The notes under the pieces: model-generated | The model's database searches: none | The model's input: only the letters and a program-made list of their open reading frames with translations | What the model was told of the DNA's origin: nothing | Assembly: GCA_007922195.1 (NCBI GenBank) | Contig: ML681994.1 | Coordinates: 50,134,018-50,198,017 of the forward strand | Length of the DNA: 64,000 nucleotides | Reading direction: 5' to 3' | From: Podocnemis expansa | Taxonomy: Eukaryota > Chordata > Testudines > Podocnemididae | In this document: piece after piece, positions 1-12,654 of the stretch | Numbering within the stretch: the first letter of the stretch is position 1 | Layout: each line of letters opens with the position of its first letter | Position numbers and translations under genes: made by a program

Positions 1-1655
1 CTATCAAAGTTACCTCACTATAGTTCCCAGAGTTGGAGGCACTCCACACACTGCTGCAGAGTTGTGTCATTCTTTAAAAACAAAACAAAACAAAAAGCTG
101 CAAAAATTGGCTTTCCCTAGACTACTTTCAAAATGTAGGATTTTTATTATTTCTTGCAATTCTGTTTTTACTTGCTTTGACTTTAATGAGACTCTCCATA
201 GGATGGAGAGCTTCAAGAGTTCTCAATCCATAAGGGACACAGAGAAGGCACTTATTAGGAGGTTGAGATTTTTCTTCGCACTCTGTTATATTTAAATCAT
301 TGATGGTTACCTTCCCCTTCACAATGCTTTTTCCCCGGAATGAATTAATATCTCATAAAAATACCCCAAATTACATAGCACTTTTTGTCTAGAAGGAGCA
401 GCATACAAGGTGCTTTATGCACTAGTAAGTTTCATTAACTCATTAGTGTTTCTTTTTGATTCCATTTCTCTCACCAAAGTAAAAGGAATATTTAAAGAAG
501 TCTCATTCGTTCCTAATAATTATGAACATGAAACTTTCTGAATTCCTTTTAACTGCAAGAGCAACTTTTTAATAAAGTCTTGTACTGGCTTGTATTCTTA
601 GATTGTACAGAATATTTGCTTTCAATAGGTAATATAGACCATGCATTCATAAGCATACCTATGGGCAACTGACAGATGGAAGTAAAAAGTTATATCATTA
701 AAATAAATTCCAAGTTACGACAGTATTGCAACTTATATTTGATTCTGGGAGTTTTAATCACTACTTCAGCCTGATTTGTAACACAACTTAGAGTTATACA
801 AATATGAGAGGGAAAAATAGGGAATAATCTAGGCAGTAGAACAAAAATAAATTGACATGGTAGAAAATAACTTATGAATCTAAAATAATGAGTATAGTAA
901 GGATGGTGATAAAGTCTTTCTATTTTAATGAATCTGTATTATATTAACTCCAAATTGTGAAATTGAACTCATTGCTGACAATGCAGGACCCAATTATGTT
1001 TTCCATTTACCATTAGATTGTGAAAAAAGACCAAAAATTTCCCATATGTATTTCAGAATATATTGTAGCTAGGGAAAGGACTTAAATACTTATTGACTCT
1101 CTCTTAAACAATTTCTGAAAAGCAATATTAAGAGTCTAAATCAATACATTTCAAAAACTGTTCAGTAATGAACTCCATATGTGGTCACATTTCGGCAAGG
1201 TTTAGTGTAGTATTTCAACTAATTGTGTGTGGCACTGCTAAATTTTAAGCTGAAGCTCTTTTCTGGATGAGGGTCAATGATTTTTTGTAGCATTTGCAGT
1301 TGAGAAAGCAATAGTTCAGATTGCAACTCTGGTTTTATATGATGCTTGTTTTCACTGTTTTCCACATATTTTCTTCTTTTAGTCACAACCCAATTATTTT
1401 TCATGTTATTGTTATATCTTTCTGTAGGATCTAAAAGCCTCAGTCAAATATCAGGGTCCAGTTGTGCTGTACCAACACGTAACACAGGAGAGGATCCTTA
1501 CCTCAGATCTGGTTATCAGAGAGTACACAACAGGTGGAAGAAACAGACAGGGATAGAGGAGTGGTGTGCTGTTAATATGACAGCAAACAGAGTGTAGCAT
1601 AAAAGCAGAAGTCTCAGCTTGTATCTTATCTAAAAAACTGAGCAAGTCTATTCAT
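1..1655. other. AT-rich intergenic DNA, nothing recognised
   Basis: No gene, RNA or clear repeat is seen. The stretch is AT-rich with frequent stops in all frames; the few short open frames show no family resemblance. It is upstream flank of KCNC2. Confidence 0.6.
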
Positions 1656-1659
1656 TGTT

Positions 1660-2225
1660 GTAGGTGTAAACAAGACAGACATTTTCTAAATGAAATATTA
1701 AAATAGTTTGTCTTATATAGCTGTAGCCAGCCTGACATGCGTAATTAACACCTGTAGGGAAGCATCATTTCTTGAATGATAAAATTAGAGAGGTAGGGAG
1801 GTAAACAGATCATCAAGTTGAAAAAAATGTTTGTGCTAAATAAGATAAGTAAATTCATCAGTAGGCTAAAAGGACAATGTCTGAGCCAGCTAAAATAAGA
1901 GTGAATATACCCAGGGAACCAACCCATTACTAACAATGGGAAAGATAACTTAGGAATAGAGAGATGTGGTGAAATGTGGGTTGTGCATGGGTAACGCATA
2001 GGCAGAACATGCTGCACAGGGATTGGTTCCTGCAACGTGACCAAGCCAGTCCTAAAATGCATGATGCAATATACAGTAAATGCAATGTTATGTGTAACTA
2101 TATATAAAGAAAGATTTTCTGTGTAACTTTGGGCATGTGTGCCCTACACTCACCTGGGATGCTTGTGTCTGATCAACTTAGTGTAGCTTTTCTGTATGCC
2201 AAATAAAGGAATCTGAGTGATGAAA
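1660..2225 (+). repeat. Probable solo LTR of an old endogenous retrovirus-type element
   Basis: The 3' part has the order expected of a U3-R junction: a TATA-like box (tatataaag) near 2100 followed about 100 bases later by a poly(A) signal (AATAAA) at 2202-2207. No gag, pol or env reading frame is seen next to it, so it would be a solo or orphan LTR. The exact ends and a target-site duplication were not resolved. It is called from signal order only, not from a recognised family. Confidence 0.35.
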
Positions 2226-2504
2226 TCTGGAGTAGAAATGAGTTTTCTGGATCCAAGAGATCTGGGTGAAGTGTTTTCTCAGAACTGGATAAGATGTTCT
2301 GGATAAGCGTAGTGGAAGAGGTCTTGTGAGGAATTCCAGTATATTGGAAATGTCAGTTTGAAATGTTTGGACTCTTCTGAATTTTTTGGTTTTTCAACCA
2401 AAACTATTTGTCAAATTTGACTCAAATTCACAAATAGCTTCAGTGTCCTGAAAAATGAATCTTTCAGTAAATTTACTTTTCACCAAAAAAAATTTCACCC
2501 CACT

Positions 2505-3045
2505 CTTGCAGGTTAGACAAGTACCTGTCGGGGATGGTTTAAGAGGGTCCTTGGTGCTTCTATGAGTGCAGGAGACAACTTGATGACCTCTTGGGGTCCC
2601 TTCCAGTTTCTATGGGACAGCCTAATTTTGGCAATTAATTGGTCTTCGAATATTAGTGGTAAAGATGCCCATGGGCTGCGATGGGATATTAGATGGGGTA
2701 GAGAATTCTTTTTTGTGTGTTCAGCTGGTGAGCCTTGCTGACATACTCAGGGATTAGCTGCTCACCATATCTGGGGTCAAGAGGAGATTTTCCTACCCGG
2801 GCATATTGGCAGGGACCCTGGAGGGTTTTTAACTTCTCCTGTAGCAGTGGGCATGGGTCACTTGCTGGTGGTTTCTCTGAACCTTGAAGTCTTTAAACCA
2901 TGATTTGGGAACTTCAGTCACTCAATCATAGGTTGTGTTTCTGTTGTGGGAGTGTGGGGGGGGGCCCGCCCCTCTGGGGCTTGCATTGCGCAGGTGTTCA
3001 GAACAGATGATCATATTTGTGCCTTCTGACCTGAAAGCCTATGAA
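2505..3045 (+). repeat. CR1 LINE 3'-end fragments
   Basis: Two adjacent pieces resemble the 3' untranslated end of CR1 retrotransposons. The first (about 2510-2630) has the 'aactTGATGACCTCTTGGGGTCCCTTCCAG' type terminus. The second (about 2720-3040) has the long CR1 3' UTR text, including the 'gaagtctttaaaccatgatttggg' segment that recurs at about 36260. Neither contains an ORF. A run of G and C near 2953-2970 interrupts the second piece. Confidence 0.6.
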
Positions 3046-3900
3046 CCTACCATTTAATTTGTCTAGAGCCAAGGAAATCTGAGGATTCAAGACAAAAACT
3101 ATTCCAACCATAGCTATATTGCTGTCCTTTCTCCATAATTAAAGATGGATATCAGTCAGTAGTTAGCCAGACTGTCACTGTCAAGAGTTGGTTTCATGAA
3201 CAGTGGCCTCATCACAGTTCCTTTAAAACCACTGGATTCTAGCCACCCTGTGTGGAAATGCAGACAATTGCAACCAACTATGGAACCAGTACTTCCTCAC
3301 TAGCTTTCACCAGCCAGGAATGACAAAGGTCACATCATAAGCTATTGTAGGAGGTCATCCCAGCACCTCTCTCACCTCAGTGAGAAATAGTGAAGTAAGC
3401 AAGGACTACATATTTGTCTCCTTAAGAACACTGCTCTGTTTCCATGCCAGTAGATAGCTCAGTCAGAATTTGGGCAGCTTTGCAAAGTAATGTGAAAAGG
3501 AAATCTAAGGGACATACTTGACTATAATTGAATTAGATTCAAGATTCATCAAGCTTAAATACACTGAGAACAATTTCACAATATGAAACTTTGCAGACCT
3601 TATAAAGAAATCTTTCTTTGTTTCATGCACAGTCATGACGTATGATCTTAATTCTGCATGTCTAAGTCAATGAACCTCTCTCAGCATGAGAGTTCTGCCA
3701 CCAGCACTCCATGTCTTCCCATTTGCTTCATCTGTTGGAGGTTATCTATAGACCCTAGTTATCAGTAAGGCTGAGGACAAAACTGGCAAAAAGTTTAGTA
3801 GCCGTTATAACAATAATAGAGAACAAAAGATGATCATAAAATCTTGCTTACACATTGGTAGATTGGTCAGTTCCCTCAGAGGGTGTCTGAAAGACCACTG
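3046..3900. other. Intergenic DNA, nothing recognised
   Basis: No gene is seen. The last hundred bases may already belong to the CR1 copy that follows, but the frame there does not match the CR1 endonuclease well. Confidence 0.5.
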
Positions 3901-5538
3901 GCATAATCAGTATCAGAAAGCAGCCGGCAGCTTGGGTGAAAGTGATCATGAAGCAATAGAGTTCATGGTTCTAAAGAATGGTAGGAGGGAAAACAGCATA
4001 GTAAAGATAAACGATTTAAAAAAGGCAGACTTTAGTAAACTGAAGGAATTGGTATGTAAGATCCCTTGGGAAACAAGTCTAAGGGCAAAAACAGCTCAAG
4101 AGAGTTGGCAGTTGTTCAAATGCACTGTTCAGGGAACAAGAGCAAACTATCCCATTGCACAGGAAGAACAGGAATCATGTAAACTAACTAATATTTTTCT
4201 TTGATAGGGTAACAAACCCTGTGGATGGGGGTACATGGTAGATGTTTATCGCATGAACTTTCATGGGAGAAAATCCCACTTTGTCAGATGCTTTGAAAAG
4301 TCTTCAAAGTATCTGACAAAGTGGGATTTTCTCCCATAAATGCTCATGCGATAAATAAATTTGTTAGTCTTTGAAAGTGCACAAGGACTCCTTGTTTGTT
4401 TTGCTGAATTAGACTAATATGACTATCCCTTTGGAACTGGGAGATGTTGTATATTTTGACTGTAGTAAGGCTTTTGAGACCATCTTGAATGACTTCATAA
4501 ATGGGGAAGTGCAACTGTCGTAAATGGAGTTACTCTAACGTGAGTACAAAACTGGTTGGAAAACCATTCCCAGAGAGTAATTAGTGGTTCACAGTCAAGG
4601 GGGAAATGCAGATCAAGTGGAATTCCACAGGGATCGATCCTGTTTCCAGTTCTGTTCAGTATACTCAGAATTTATTTAGATAATGGCATACTTATGATAG
4701 TTTGAGGCAATACCAAGCTCAGGGGATTTATAAGTGCTTTGAAGGATAGAATTAAAATTTTAAATGCTCTGGACATACTGAAGAAATGGTCTGAAGTAAA
4801 TATATGAAATTTAATAAGGACAAATGTAAAATATTCCCTGTTGGAAGGAACAATCAACTGTATACATACAAAATGAGAAATGACTGCCAAGGAAGGAACG
4901 TTGCAGAAAGGGATTCAGGGGTCAGTGGATTGCAAACTATATATGAGTTAATAGGGCTAAACATCATTCTGAGGTGTATTAGCAGAATTGTTGTAAGCAA
5001 GATGCATGAAGTAATTCTTCCACTCTGCTTCATGCTGATTAGGCCTCAACTGGAGTATCAGGTCTAGTTTTGGTTTGCAACATTTTAGGAAAAATGTGGA
5101 CAAATTGGAGAGATCCAGAGAAGAAAAAATTATTAAAAGTATAGAAAACATGACCTTTGGGAAAAGACTGAAAACAATTGGATTTGTTTATACTAGAGAA
5201 CAGAAGACTGAGGGAGCACATGATAACAGTTTTCAAGTACAAAGTTGTTACATGGAGGAAGGAGAAAAATGTTTGTTTAATTTCCAAGAATAGACTGAGG
5301 TAATGCGTTGAAACTATAGCAAGGGAGGTTTAGGTTGGACCATAGAAAAAAGTTCCTAACTGTCAGGGGATTCAGCATTGGAGTAAATTGCGTAGGGAGG
5401 TTTTGGACTCTCCATCTTTGGAGATTTTTAAAAGCAGGTTTGGCAAAACAGCTGACAGGGACGGTTTAGATAATGCTCAGCCTGCTTTCAGTGCAGCAGA
5501 CTGGACTAGAAGACCTCTTGATGTCTCTTCCAGTCCTA
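3900..5538 (+). mobile_element. Decayed CR1 LINE, ORF2 endonuclease end to 3' UTR
   Basis: A CR1 non-LTR retrotransposon copy. A frame at about 3925-4200 encodes the end of the apurinic endonuclease domain ([12 protein letters not shown], then KIPWETSL), matching the CR1 'SLG.SDHE..EF' block. It then runs straight into the reverse-transcriptase palm (FDRVTNPVD; after the insertion, VVYFDCSKAF, which matches VVYLDFSKAF), so the linker between the two domains is deleted. RT continues with stops and frameshifts (SSGIPQGSIL near 4620), then the thumb (LIRPQLEYQ near 5035) and a 3' UTR ending 'ttccagtcctag'. A 192-bp Penelope-derived insertion splits it at 4247-4438, and a foldback element abuts its 3' end. 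Not functional. Confidence 0.85.
4247..4438 (+). mobile_element. Inverted Penelope-like element termini inserted in CR1
   Basis: The insert starts with an inverted copy of a Penelope-like 3' terminus and continues with the direct copy, giving a hairpin of about 52-bp arms centred near 4300, then a tail (gttagtctttgaaagtgc, actccttgtttgttttgctgaa). It interrupts the CR1 reverse-transcriptase frame. The flanks GGTAGATGTT (4237-4246) and GGGAGATGTT (4439-4448) form a 10-base duplication with one mismatch, and removing the insert restores the CR1 text. Assignment to Penelope-like elements rests on the same tail lying downstream of a GIY-YIG remnant at 38540-39208. Confidence 0.75.
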
Positions 5539-5877
5539 GGGTAAGTCAACACTGGAGCCTTCGGTCAACTTAAGGAAAGTTAAGTTGACCTACGGACTCC
5601 TGCAACGACACTGGGCTTGTGTTAAGTCGACTTAAGCACTTCCTTAAGGTGATATAATAACACCATCTCTTAAGGTCGACTTAACACTTAAGTCAACCTT
5701 ATTAAGTTGACTTAAGCCAGTGTAAATGGGGAAAGCCCTTATGTCGACCTAATTCACCTCCAGGCCCATTCCTCCATCAATGTAGCACCTGCCAGTGTGG
5801 ATGCAGGCAGTCAACAGGAGTTTACAGTTTGGATTCTCGAAATTGACCTAACAGACTCTCCAGTCTAGACATACCCC
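5539..5877. repeat. Foldback element, SalI-core type (TTAAGTCGACTTAA)
   Basis: Ends are GGGTAAGTCAACACTGGAG and, inverted, CTCCAGTCTAGACATACCC, a diverged pair of the TIR-like sequence GGSTATGTCTACACTGG. The interior repeats variants of the self-complementary word TTAAGTCGACTTAA on both arms. No ORF. It sits at the 3' end of the CR1 copy. Confidence 0.75.
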
Positions 5878-7437
5878 ATACCGTTTTGTGATTAAAGCTG
5901 ATGCCTTGCCCTGTTGGGATAGATGTACCTAATCCTCAAATCATTGGAGACAATAGATGAAAAATCTATTGGAAGCCTGTAGAAATTCCTGAGTCACAAG
6001 AAGGGAACAAAAGAAGAGCCTTTTTCTTTGCATCTGTCTTTATGAATTTTCACAATGTATTTTTCTGAGTTTTGTTCTCAGTTAATCCACCCATCTTTGG
6101 GGGTGATAAATAGGTACAAGTTGATCTTTATCCTGAAGACCCCCCCATCTCCTGCATTAGGTGGAACATAAGTTTGTCTTCTGGTCCATGAGGACCTGAT
6201 AAAGTGAGCCAACTCTTATGAACATACTGACTACCAGCTCAACTGTGTTCTTAGTGTTAGTTGTTTGCAGTGGAATGGCCCTAGAACAGTGAGCAGCCTT
6301 AGGATAGCAAGTGGCATATGCTGAAAAAATTAAAATGTAATGATGTCCCCTTTTGCTCTTTTCTAACCAAATTATGTTTAACTCAGTTTACTGGAATGAG
6401 TGTTACTCTGAGCCTGGAACACTAAAGGTTCCTGTAAGATTTTTTTCAGTGCCACCCATTGACACGCCATACAAAGGACACAGAAATTGGTTGTCTCCTT
6501 ATGCACCTCTTGCTAATAAAATTAGAATATCATATCGTTTAAAATATTGTTCACCCCTAGATGTCCAACACAGGGCTATTCAGGAGTTAGTCTTAATATC
6601 TCTTTCATGGTACTAGTAATTAATAACGTACCTCTGCAGTTTGGGTACTTTGATCCATCCAATAGAACGCATCCTTTTATAGCTCAAAGACTGATAGGAC
6701 ATGGCCTGAATGGGTAACAGTTGTATTTATTATGCTTTGTATTACAGTACTGCTTAAAGGACCAACCTGAGGTTAAGTCTTCATTTTACTGGATGCTATA
6801 GAAACACACAATAAAAGACAGTTCATATTCCAAAGACTTTCAGTTAAAACAGTAGGGAGGGGAAACATAGGCACAGAGACAGAGTGCTGCTATTTATAAA
6901 TAGAGTTTGTATTTGTAAAGAGTTTCCATCTCTCATCTTCACGTTTTCTGATAGTAGGAAGGAGAGTCAACCATTCAGTCTACATTAGGAGTCATGAAAG
7001 TCTGGCACACAAATGCTGACTTTGAGTTGGAATTAGCTAATTTCCCAGATTTATGAGATCTCAGCATATGTGATTAGATTTGAGGCATATTTTCTTATAA
7101 TTCCTGCTGTGGAAATATCTGGAGCTGCTGCCAAGAACTGAGTCCATAAGTTTATAGGGCAGTGCCCTTGACCTGGTCTCACTGGTCATCTAGTTCAGGA
7201 AATTAGTACTGTTTAATTAGTCTCACCTCCTGAGAGTTTTGATTGCTTGTCAGTGCTGCAGAAATGGCATTCTGCATTGTTATCACTTGAAATGAAAGAA
7301 ATTAATGACATTCAGCTGGAGTTCAAATAGATTGTCAGGACTGATCAAAGCTTCATTGCCACTTTTTCAGAATCAATATGGGAGGTATCCAGAAGTGAGG
7401 AGGCTTGGGGCTCTAGTCTGTGTGAAGTGTTCCATAG
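5878..7437. other. AT-rich intergenic DNA, nothing recognised
   Basis: No gene or confident repeat is seen. An 87-codon open frame at 6353-6616 shows no family resemblance. Confidence 0.5.
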
Positions 7438-7445
7438 CTCTAGAC

Positions 7446-7698
7446 CAGTGGTTGGCAACCCAAAAGATAAGAAGAGCCATTTTAAAAAATTCCTCCAATA
7501 ACCAAGTGTTCTGAGAGCTGCAATGGATGTAGCCTCCTGGTGAGGAGATGGACCAGGGAGCCTGCTGCAGGGCACCTGGCTGGGGAGCCCAGAGTCTGGC
7601 ATGGGCTGCCCACAGGGTCCTCTAGTGGCTAGGGGTGGAGTACCCAGAGCCCAAAGCTGCAAGGGGGCAGCCAAAGAGCCGCAGGTTGCAGACTCCTG
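7446..7698. mobile_element. hAT-type MITE with perfect 8-bp TSD
   Basis: A 253-bp non-autonomous DNA transposon. It begins CAGTGGTTGGCAACCC and ends with the inverted match GGTTGCAGACTCCTG. It is flanked by an identical 8-base duplication, CTCTAGAC, at 7438-7445 and 7699-7706. An 8-bp TSD with CAG...CTG ends is diagnostic of the hAT superfamily. No transposase is encoded, so it would have moved in trans. Confidence 0.9.
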
Positions 7699-8059
7699 CT
7701 CTAGACAATGTCTGCATCCCACATATGTAGATCTTTACAGACAAAATTACCTGAAAACCTGCAATTACAGATGAGTAACCTTACTTTTCCTCATCTTGGA
7801 TTACTAATGTTCCTGACATGGGCTAAGTACTCAGGAGGCTGTAAGGGGGTTGTGTTGTTACCAACTTTGCTCATCAACATGGGGTCTGCTCATTTATTAG
7901 GGTTACTTTCTCTGTGGGGGGGGGTGGCGATTCTATTAGTGTACTGCTTGTGTCACTTGTGTCTGTGTGGAGCTTATTTCTCCCTTCTGTAAATCCCTCC
8001 CAATGGAACCACCCTTGCAGGACCTAAATTTCTGAAGACTAGGTTTCTAAGTGTGACTG

Positions 8060-8332
8060 AGTGGACCAGGTCTATCAGCACTCTCAGCTGACCCCTTATG
8101 TGTCCCTGAACTCAGCAGGCTGGGTTACACAGCACTGGTCTGCTGCTACCCTTATGTGCCCTGTACCGCACCAGACTAGACTGGAGTATGCATCTGAGCA
8201 GGCTGGGTTAAAACAGCACTTTCAGCTGCCACCCTTATATGCCCCTGGACTCAATCAGGCTAGGTCAAAGCAGCACTTTCAGCTGTCACCCTTATATGCC
8301 ACAGGTTCAGCATGCTGGTAACCCCTTAATGA
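8060..8332. repeat. Minisatellite, about 57-bp unit, four degenerate copies
   Basis: Four copies of a unit containing 'cagcactttcagctg', 'cacccttatatgcc' and 'gcaggctgggtt' follow one another; the second copy has an extra segment of about 25 bases. The repeat leaves one frame open across 8061-8321, which explains that open frame without a gene. Confidence 0.8.
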
Positions 8333-8334
8333 GC

Positions 8335-9400
8335 GAACCTTACAAGGAATTGGGCATCACAGGGATCTTTTGCTAGGTAAAAGTAGCGTTGCTGCAGAGC
8401 AATACAGAGGAAGTCTGGCAACCAGCTTGATTAGGAAAGTTACTTTATTGCCAGGTACATAACACTTAATAATTATAAAAGGAAAGAAAAATGCCCAAAG
8501 AGTAACCATACAAAAGAGGAAAATGATCAAACAGTTACAATATTACCCCATTTCAATTATAGTATTGGGAGAGCTAGCCCAAGTGGATTACAAAAGATTC
8601 AGTTTAGACAGTTATAGTTGGACTAAGAGACAAAAACAAAGAAAAGAGAGAAGCAAAGTGGGGTGGGGTGGGTTGTCTCACCACTCAGTGCAGCTTAAAG
8701 GTACCCAGGAATCAGTCTGTTCAGCTTAGGGTCTGGAGTTCTGGAGAGGGGCAGAGCCTCCACCATGATCAGCAAGAAGGTGAAGTCCCAGTGGACCTGA
8801 TGCAGCTTGTAGGTCCATGCAACAGATCAGGCATCAGGACAGATTCAGAACAGATTCTCTAACTAACTAACCTGGGTAGGAAATTTTGTAGGGAAGAAAC
8901 AATGGTTTAAGGCAGAACACTAGATTGTTTTGGGGTAAATAATGACTTAAGGGAGTATACCAGAGGTGTTTTGTTTAGGTGGACAATAGGAGCTGATCAT
9001 TCCTGGTGATGGGTGGCACTCCTTTGAGGGAGCTTACAGTGCAATCAGGAAGATTCAGTATGTTGCATATCAGTTGAAGATCTATTGACTAGAAGTGGTC
9101 TGATAACTGCTGGGCTGGGTGTGTGCAGGCATGAGTCCATTTGTCTCAGGAGCAGGGATCCCCCATCATGCAGTGCTTCGCCAATCTCAGAGTTCAGTGT
9201 GACTCCACCTTGGAGCTTGGTTCTCAATTCAGTATGCTAATTCTGGTTCCATCCTTGATGCAAATGAAGTTTGTGCTGTCCATTCAGTGTGCTAATGGTT
9301 CACAGCTTCCATGTAGATGACGCTAGAGGAGTTGGCCTAATTCTAGCATTCTAGCACCCTCATTCAAAGGGGTTTTAGGTGTGTCTCCCACTGCCTTTCA
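8335..9400. other. Unclassified repeat-like region, possibly LTR-derived
   Basis: GC content and word use differ from the flanks and adjoin the minisatellite. No conserved ORF is seen. It could be part of a turtle LTR retroelement, but no TATA/poly(A) pair or terminal duplication was found. Confidence 0.25.
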
Positions 9401-9679
9401 TTGTTTCTGGTTTCTGGTTCAAGCAGAGGCTGAAGGTGATGCGGGGGGGAGGGGGTGAGGAGGAGGTAAGTCTGAGTGGCTAGATACTATGCCCTGATTC
9501 TCCAAGAACACAGAGCTACCAAGTAACAGTGTGGAGGCACATGGCCATTCAGAGCACAGATTCAATTCAGTGCTGTTTTTGAAGAATTAGTTAACATCAG
9601 TTTGGGGTGGTTTGTTTTTTTTAAGTGGAGTGGGGATGAAAAAGTATAACAGGGTGATCTTTAAGGACCAATTCTGTTC
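9401..9679. other. Intergenic DNA with a G-rich tract
   Basis: Contains a G-rich run near 9442-9465. Nothing else is recognised. Confidence 0.5.
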
Positions 9680-10140
9680 CAAGGAATAGCCCTTTAAGAA
9701 CAGGTATTCTGGGCCTAGCAGTTATGGTATGGACCACTGGACTTCCTGCTGGGGTTTATACAGGAGTGATCTTAGCTCAGTCAAAGGAAACCTAGAGGGA
9801 GACTTGGACGGATGATCTTCTGTGGTCGAACCGTGATGATGAGGTGGGAAGCCTTTCAGAATTGAAGCACTGCTGTAGAGATTATCTAGTAAGGAAAGAA
9901 GGAGCTTGAGCCCAGGTGTTTAAGGACATATTTCCAAAAAGGCTGAAGATCAGCAGTGGGACCCTAGCACACTTCCTGTTCAAAGGGGACTGGCAAGCCA
10001 AGAGAGAGAGCTGAAATCCTAAGTGAAGAGTAATTGGTGAGTGCTGAGGAAGGAAGTGCTTGAGCCAGGAATGGACAACGGATTTGTTTTGTGAAAGCTT
10101 AATAAAGAAGCCCTCATGAGGGGGAATATTTTAAATTTCC
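9680..10140 (+). repeat. LTR-like segment
   Basis: A segment ending in a poly(A) signal (AATAAA at 10101-10106) followed by 'gaagccctcatgaggggga', an arrangement like the R-U5 part of Ty3/gypsy-type LTRs in sauropsids. No internal coding region adjoins it. Ends were not resolved, so this is a weak call. Confidence 0.3.
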
Positions 10141-12654
10141 TTGGTGCCTATGAGCTGACTGCAGTTCCAAGAGGGAGAAAGGGACAGAGTGTGGTCTAGG
10201 CCTGCACCTTGAAACAGAGACCTAAAATTTGAATTTGGAGTTCTGGGGAAACAAACAAACAAACAAAACACAGTGGAACTCAAGAATCAAAGTTCAAGAA
10301 TCAAGGATTTTGTACAACTAAGTGCTGCAGTTCAGAGTTTATGCAAAGCAAAACTATATAACATAGTGCTGTAGCTGTGTCATATTTCACCCTCAACTTC
10401 CCAGCATATCTTTTTCTTTTTAAAAGAGGAACTTAAATACAAAAGCCTACGTTAATTTTACATAACTCTATTAATTTTTAAAAAGTCGGAATGAAAAATG
10501 TAAGATTTAACTAATTCATGTAGTACAGTATTTTGGATATTAGGTAGGCTAGTGAGAGAGCAGGATGAAGATTGAGGCTATATTTATTCTTTGGCATCAA
10601 TTGCTTCTATTGACGTTTTGCGCTGTGCTCCTTGAATTTCCCTTCTTAAAGTGTGCACTAACCTTTCTGGTAAAAAAATTAATGTAAAAGAGGCTTTTCA
10701 GGTTTTTGCATAAGTCACTGACAGTTTACAAAGAATGAAAATTTTGGAGTGTGTGTGAAATCAGATGAAATGAATTGTGGAACAATGTCACAATCACTTT
10801 CACTTTTTTTTTTTTGCTAGTTTTACTCAGCTCAGGTTCCTGTTTTGTCTTCATTGCCCATAAAAGATCTATCTTTATCAATGCTATGTAGAAATGAAAC
10901 CCATTTTGCACTTAACAATTATTTCTAAAGTCCAAAAGCATATTCACATTTATTTTATTTAATCATGATTTCCTATTGTTTATTGTTAACTTTGTATAAT
11001 TTAATCACCTTATGACTCTTAGCAATGCAATTTTATGCTTATTTGCTTAATTTTACTCTTCTTATACCTTATTCTATTTCTACTATACATTAGCCACTCC
11101 AAGGCATGATTTGGCCCTGAAGTTTAGCTTAAAATACCTTTTGATATAATGTTAATTATTGTGTATCTATAATAGTAACAATATTGATTTATGGTCTTAT
11201 TAATTTTCTAAAATCTGTAAGTGATAAATAGATGTAATTGTATGTAATTGAAATGTGTAGACACAGAAATGATCACGGAAATATGTAGGAAGAGAGAGGA
11301 GAAAACATTTAAAATTTGCCAAACTCGGTCATTAAACCTGTATTTAAAACCATTAATGATATCTATTGCACCATCATCTAAATTAAGATTACACTTTATT
11401 GCAGTGTACAATTTTCAACTATTACTGTATTTTCTATCATTCTTCCTGTTTGTTACAGCATCTGTAAAATAGGAAAAATGCTGCTTGTATTAGAAAATTC
11501 AGTAGAAAGAAGGGTTTGTGCCTCCATGTGAAACCTTTTCTTCCTTTCCATAGATCATAATTTTAGATAAGAAAACCTTTTTCTTTTCTCCTGTTTGCCC
11601 TTTCTTGTATTGATTCACAGTTGATAATTCTACTGAGTCTGCATCATGACACCTATGTGTGCAATAGGAATCCTCTTCTGTTTAGTGGAGCTATCATTTG
11701 GCTTAGAATTTCCAGAAAGCAATCTCCTCAAGTACAGTTCTATGACTTTGTCAACTTTTTCTGTTCGATAATGCACTATCTGCTTTCTTTTCAAACTATC
11801 TACCCTGAGGGAAGATTTTTGTACTTAATTAATATTCATTTCTGCAAGCTATCCTCAATTTCTTAATCTTCAACTGCAGAAATACCTTTCCAATCAGTAT
11901 TTACCATGAAACCATGTGACAGCTGGCATGAGTGGAAATATTTTTCCATTTTGGCTATATTATTGTTGCCGAGAATGACTTTGGCCCAAAACCTGTATCT
12001 GCTGTATACCTACTCCTTACACATTCCCAGTTCTATGGGAATTTTAAGGATACAAAAATCCAGGACTGGGCCTCTATCACATTCTACAGAAGAAAGTCAA
12101 ATGTAATCATTTGGGTGGTGGTGGTTGGTGGGGGGAGGGAAGGTATATTTGCTAGTGTTGTTAGTCAGGAAGAAGCTGGTGATAGAATATTATGGTATTT
12201 ATTCCATCATTTTGTTAGTGTTCCCATCTTCTGTGTTTTGAAATCAAATATCTGTGATGATTTCATTCTGTATTTTGTTGTGAAATCTACCACTTGCTAG
12301 AAGTACAGGGAATGCTACCAAAAGAAATTAATTATGTCATATTTAGTGAGAGGTGCAATATTTCTTTTTAGACTTGACTGAAGCTTTTCATTATACTGTG
12401 GAGTGATCTTTTTCCACTCAGTAATATTTTCTATGTTTTTCCCAGGCAATAAATCCAGTTTAAAAAATGCAAAAAGCATTCACTATGAATGTAGAAAGAT
12501 TATCATATCTTGCAGCAAAGCCTATGGAAAATGGATTATAGTTTTGTTTGTGGGTACTCTCTCTAGTTTCTGTTGGAAAAATGGCTGTCCTATGAATAGA
12601 CCCTGCATATGATTTTATATGCATCCTACACCATGTCAACAATCTTCACCCTCC
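10141..12654. other. AT-rich intergenic DNA, no gene recognised
   Basis: Strongly AT-rich, without recognisable repeats or genes. A 122-codon open frame at 11932-12300 overlaps a 66-codon frame and carries a GT-rich low-complexity stretch (12113-12145). No domain can be supported. Confidence 0.55.

Noticed and set aside
11932..12300. 122-codon frame with a phrase (AENDFGPKPVSAV) faintly like an Ig or fibronectin exon
   Set aside because: No splice sites fit, another frame overlaps it, and it runs into a GT-rich simple repeat.
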